This document shows, one piece after another, positions 6,363 through 8,525 of a DNA stretch of 8,525 bases. The position numbers and the translations under genes are program-made. Source of the stretch: JBGPHT01 sp041484525 (lineage in GTDB: Bacteria; Acidobacteriota; Terriglobia; Bryobacterales; Bryobacteraceae); the NCBI GenBank assembly GCA_041484525.1, contig JBGPHT010000237.1, forward strand, positions 1-8,525, in the 5' to 3' direction. Position 1 is the stretch's first letter; every line of letters starts with the position of its first letter. The notes beneath the pieces are model-generated. The model saw only the letters and a program-made list of their open reading frames with translations, was not told the DNA's origin and did not search any database.

Positions 6363-7964
6363 ATGGGCGTGACGAACCGCTTTAGCGTCGTGCTGTTTCT
6401 AGCTGGCGCGCTGCTTGCGCAGGACACGCCGCCCAAATCCGCCGTCTCGGGAAATGTGGTGGATGCGGTCACCGGGCAGCCGCTGGGCAAGGTGGAACTC
6501 CTTCTTGAAACCTCCGGCGACTCCTCGCCGGCCGGCGCGTCATCCGACGCCAAGGGCAACTTCACCCTGGTCAATCTCGAACCCGGCACCTACCACCTGC
6601 ATCTGAAGCGAAACGGCTACCTCGATACCTACTACGGCGCGAAGCACAGCGGCGCGCGCGGGATCACGCTCACGCTGCAGCCCGGCCAGGAGGTCAAAGA
6701 CCTCAAGTGCAAGATGTCGCCCTTTGCCGTCATTTCGGGTACGGTCCGCGACTCCGAGGGCGAGCCGGTTTCGGGCGGCTTTGTGCTCCTGATTCACATG
6801 CGGTACGCGCGCGGCGTTCGCCGGCCCGACATGAGCCAGCTCAGCGTCACGGACGATCTCGGCCAATACCGCATCGCGAATCTTTCGCCAGGGAAGTATT
6901 ACGTCATGGCCACTCCCCACGGCCTCGATGGCGATGATGTCGAGCCAGTCGACCATTCGCCCGATGCGGAGCACCGCATTCAGACCCTGCAACCGGCCTT
7001 CTACCCGGGGGTGCGCGATCCGGCCGACGCCACCGCCGTCGAGGTGTCCGCCGGCAACCGCGTCAACGGCATCGATATTACACTGGCGCGGTCGCGCGTT
7101 TTCCAGGTGAGGGGCAAGGTCGTGATTCCGGCGGGCGTGGAGGCCGAAAGTTTGAGTCTGCGAACCGGAGCGTGGAGCGACTTCACGATGAACGAGCGCA
7201 GCACGAAGCCGGCCCGCGACGGCAAGTTCGAATTCCGCGCCGTACCGTCCGGGTCGTACGATGTCACCGTCAATGGCAAAGCGGGCCACCGTATGTACCT
7301 CGCGCGCAGCCGGGTTATGGTCGGCGATTCCGACGTCGAAGGCGTTCGCCTGGAGTTGTCCCCGGGTCCGGAAGTAACGGGCCGGATTACGGTCGAAGGC
7401 AAGCCCCCGGCCAAGTTGGGCCAGATTCACTTCGCCGGCGCGACCCGCCGTTACAATGCCGAGGTGCTCGACGACGCCACCTTCATGGCATCCGTGTTGC
7501 CCGGCCGCTACGATGTGATCTACTCCTTCGGCGACGACGGCCCGCAGTCGCTCTTCGTCAAGAGCATCGCCGCCGGCAGCGTCGATGTCTTTCATCAGGG
7601 GCTGATCGTGTCGGAATCAGGCGCCGTGGTCCTCGACGTCGTGCTCTCGCCGGACGCCGGCAGTGCCGAAGGGGTCGTACTCGATGCCGAAGACAAGCCG
7701 CTCGGGGGCATTACGGTGGTGCTGGTCCCCGAATCAGCGCTGCGCGGCCGCTACGATCTCTTCCGCGAAGTCTCGAGCGACCAGAACGGCCACTTCGACT
7801 TGAAGGCCATTCCGCCCGGCGACTACAAGCTGTTCGCATGGGAGGATGTGGAGCCCGGCATCTGGCAGGATCCCGAGTTTCTGAAAGATCACGAGAAGAA
7901 CGGCCAGGCGCTTACCATCCGCAAGGATGGGCATGAAAGCGCGCGCCTGCATATCCCGCGCTAA
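6363..7964 (+). CDS. Secreted carboxypeptidase-regulatory-like beta-sandwich repeat protein
   Basis: The protein has 533 residues. It starts with a signal peptide, MGVTNRFSVVLFLAGALLAQ, probably cut near residue 19, and has no lipobox, so it is exported to the periplasm or cell surface. The mature protein is made of about five transthyretin/carboxypeptidase-D-regulatory-like domains at roughly 27-84, 121-185, 246-305, 336-390 and 432-492. Each shows the family pattern of a G-x-V strand with a D/EGxP turn, then D-x-x-G-x-F or similar, then a PGxY turn (EPGTY, SPGKY, PSGSY, LPGRY, PPGDY). No metallopeptidase domain, TonB barrel or sorting signal follows, so it is not an enzyme or receptor on this evidence; binding or adhesion roles are inference. 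Such stand-alone multi-domain proteins are, to my knowledge, common in Acidobacteriota. It is transcribed divergently from the sensor kinase, which may regulate it. The start is supported by the signal peptide. Confidence 0.85.
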   Translation: MGVTNRFSVVLFLAGALLAQDTPPKSAVSGNVVDAVTGQPLGKVELLLETSGDSSPAGASSDAKGNFTLVNLEPGTYHLHLKRNGYLDTYYGAKHSGARGITLTLQPGQEVKDLKCKMSPFAVISGTVRDSEGEPVSGGFVLLIHMRYARGVRRPDMSQLSVTDDLGQYRIANLSPGKYYVMATPHGLDGDDVEPVDHSPDAEHRIQTLQPAFYPGVRDPADATAVEVSAGNRVNGIDITLARSRVFQVRGKVVIPAGVEAESLSLRTGAWSDFTMNERSTKPARDGKFEFRAVPSGSYDVTVNGKAGHRMYLARSRVMVGDSDVEGVRLELSPGPEVTGRITVEGKPPAKLGQIHFAGATRRYNAEVLDDATFMASVLPGRYDVIYSFGDDGPQSLFVKSIAAGSVDVFHQGLIVSESGAVVLDVVLSPDAGSAEGVVLDAEDKPLGGITVVLVPESALRGRYDLFREVSSDQNGHFDLKAIPPGDYKLFAWEDVEPGIWQDPEFLKDHEKNGQALTIRKDGHESARLHIPR

Positions 7965-8188
7965 TGGCGGCGGCGCAGACGGCCGAGCAGGACCAATCGC
8001 GGCAGGCCAAACGACGGAAGCCAGGCGATGCCGCCATGACTGGAAATGGTCACGTCTGGAATTGGATTACCATTCAAATCAGTGACCAGGCGTGAAGTAA
8101 GATGTACCAGTGCTGCGTCGCCGCCCGCACAACAAAGTTGCGTGGATGCGGACGTCCCAGCCGGGACAGTACAGCCACACCTCCGCAT
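7961..8188 (-). CDS. Short ORF convergent with the repeat protein, possible gene remnant
   Basis: This is a 75-codon frame on the minus strand whose stop (TAG, 7963-7961) overlaps the final codons of the plus-strand gene ending at 7964. Residues about 33-49 read RLVTDLNGNPIPDVTISS, a phrase typical of a bacterial Ig-like or carboxypeptidase-regulatory beta-sandwich. It is followed by a short hydrophobic segment and a basic end, LLGRLRRRH, loosely like a C-terminal membrane anchor but without a PEP motif. An in-frame stop lies shortly upstream of the ATG and there is no clear ribosome site. It may be the 3' remnant of a larger surface-protein gene, or chance. Confidence 0.22.
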   Translation of the reverse strand: MRRCGCTVPAGTSASTQLCCAGGDAALVHLTSRLVTDLNGNPIPDVTISSHGGIAWLPSFGLPRLVLLGRLRRRH

Positions 8189-8273
8189 GGCGAGTGCAGG
8201 ACCTTAGCGGGACCTTTCACTTCGATCAGGAGCTCCATTCTTGGCGTCTCTTCAATCCAGTTTTGAAGCTGTC

Positions 8274-8317
8274 AAGTATACCCGTGTTACTATACTTCTT
8301 AGGGATTCAAACCTAAG
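8274..8317. repeat. Two back-to-back perfect stem-loops
   Basis: AAGTATA (8274-8280) pairs with TATACTT (8291-8297) around a 10-nt loop. Immediately adjacent, CTTAGG (8298-8303) pairs with CCTAAG (8312-8317) around an 8-nt loop. Neither stem is followed by a T-run on either strand, so these are not simple terminators. They could be a structured RNA, a pair of operator sites or a remnant of a mobile-element end. I see nothing else of note from 8189 to 8356. Confidence 0.5.
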
Positions 8318-8356
8318 CCCATCCGGAGTTCGGAACCATTCTCGCACGAACCTGTC

Positions 8357-8404
8357 TCAAGAACTGATCGGGTTAAAATCTTCCATCACTGCTGTCCGGG
8401 ACAT
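8357..8404 (-). pseudogene. Truncated second copy of the small basic protein start
   Basis: The right repeat carries the same ATG and codons for MSRTAV as the gene at 123. After the sixth codon the sequence leaves the repeat and reads MEDFNPISS before a TGA at 8359-8357. The gene's 5' end has therefore been joined to unrelated DNA, leaving a 15-residue frame. It is most simply a broken gene copy or a recombination or assembly joint; a functional 15-residue peptide is possible but unsupported. Confidence 0.45.
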
Positions 8405-8525
8405 GAGTTTTCAATTCCCGCCAAGGCACAGATTCCATAGAAATTAATTACTGTTTTGAGATTTTTCGATTTGGATTTTTTCTTGGCGTGAAAGCGGTTG
8501 CAGGATGGTATTGGCTCCCGATACC
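8387..8525 (-). repeat. Right copy of the 139-bp perfect terminal inverted repeat
   Basis: This is the exact reverse complement of 2-140. On the minus strand it carries the same AT-rich leader and the same ATG (8404-8402) plus five further codons. It then diverges at 8386 into sequence unrelated to the left side. The two copies point inward toward the window centre, as terminal inverted repeats of an element would. Whether homology continues beyond the window cannot be seen. Confidence 0.95.

Noticed and set aside
6540..7595. Minus-strand 351-codon frame opposite the repeat protein
   Set aside because: It is antisense to a gene with a signal peptide and five recognisable domains, and its translation is Ala/Arg-rich without motifs.
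8298..8317. tRNA T-arm-like sequence on the minus strand (GGTTTGAATCC)
   Set aside because: The stem does not pair in T-arm register and no acceptor, D or anticodon arms are found nearby.

Overview
The window reads like a short stretch of a moderately GC-rich soil bacterium, most plausibly an Acidobacteriota member close to Candidatus Solibacter/Bryobacter. That assignment is an inference. It rests on three things: a giant two-component kinase with a periplasmic double beta-propeller, a secreted protein built from carboxypeptidase-regulatory-like beta-sandwich repeats, and a small basic protein whose N-terminus (MSRTAVPEI...GFEQQKRQID) resembles a multicopy family I associate from memory with acidobacterial genomes.

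Layout. Positions 2-140 and 8387-8525 are a perfect 139-bp inverted repeat, so the whole window is bracketed by inverted copies of one AT-rich sequence. At the left, the repeat runs into a small gene (123-360) that carries a +1 frameshift. At the right, the same gene start is cut after six codons and joined to unrelated DNA. Between 361 and 1242 there is no gene I can support with confidence, only one weak open frame (357-764) and some small hairpins. A secreted two-domain protein (1243-2103, minus) lies 167 bp downstream of a 1356-residue hybrid sensor kinase (2271-6341, minus). Divergent from the kinase, with only 21 bp between start codons, is a 533-residue secreted repeat protein (6363-7964, plus). 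The right flank (7965-8386) holds only a doubtful short ORF and two back-to-back hairpins.

How the parts may work together. The kinase should sit in the inner membrane with 14 propeller blades and a Y_Y_Y domain in the periplasm and the kinase and receiver domains in the cytoplasm. It contains no DNA-binding output domain, so its signal must leave through a separate partner that is not in this window. The two exported proteins on either side are candidates for co-regulated surface or periplasmic functions, but nothing in the sequence proves this. No transposase, integrase, tRNA, rRNA, CRISPR array or origin was recognised. The terminal inverted repeat is the most unusual feature, but an assembly-graph explanation is as likely as a biological one.
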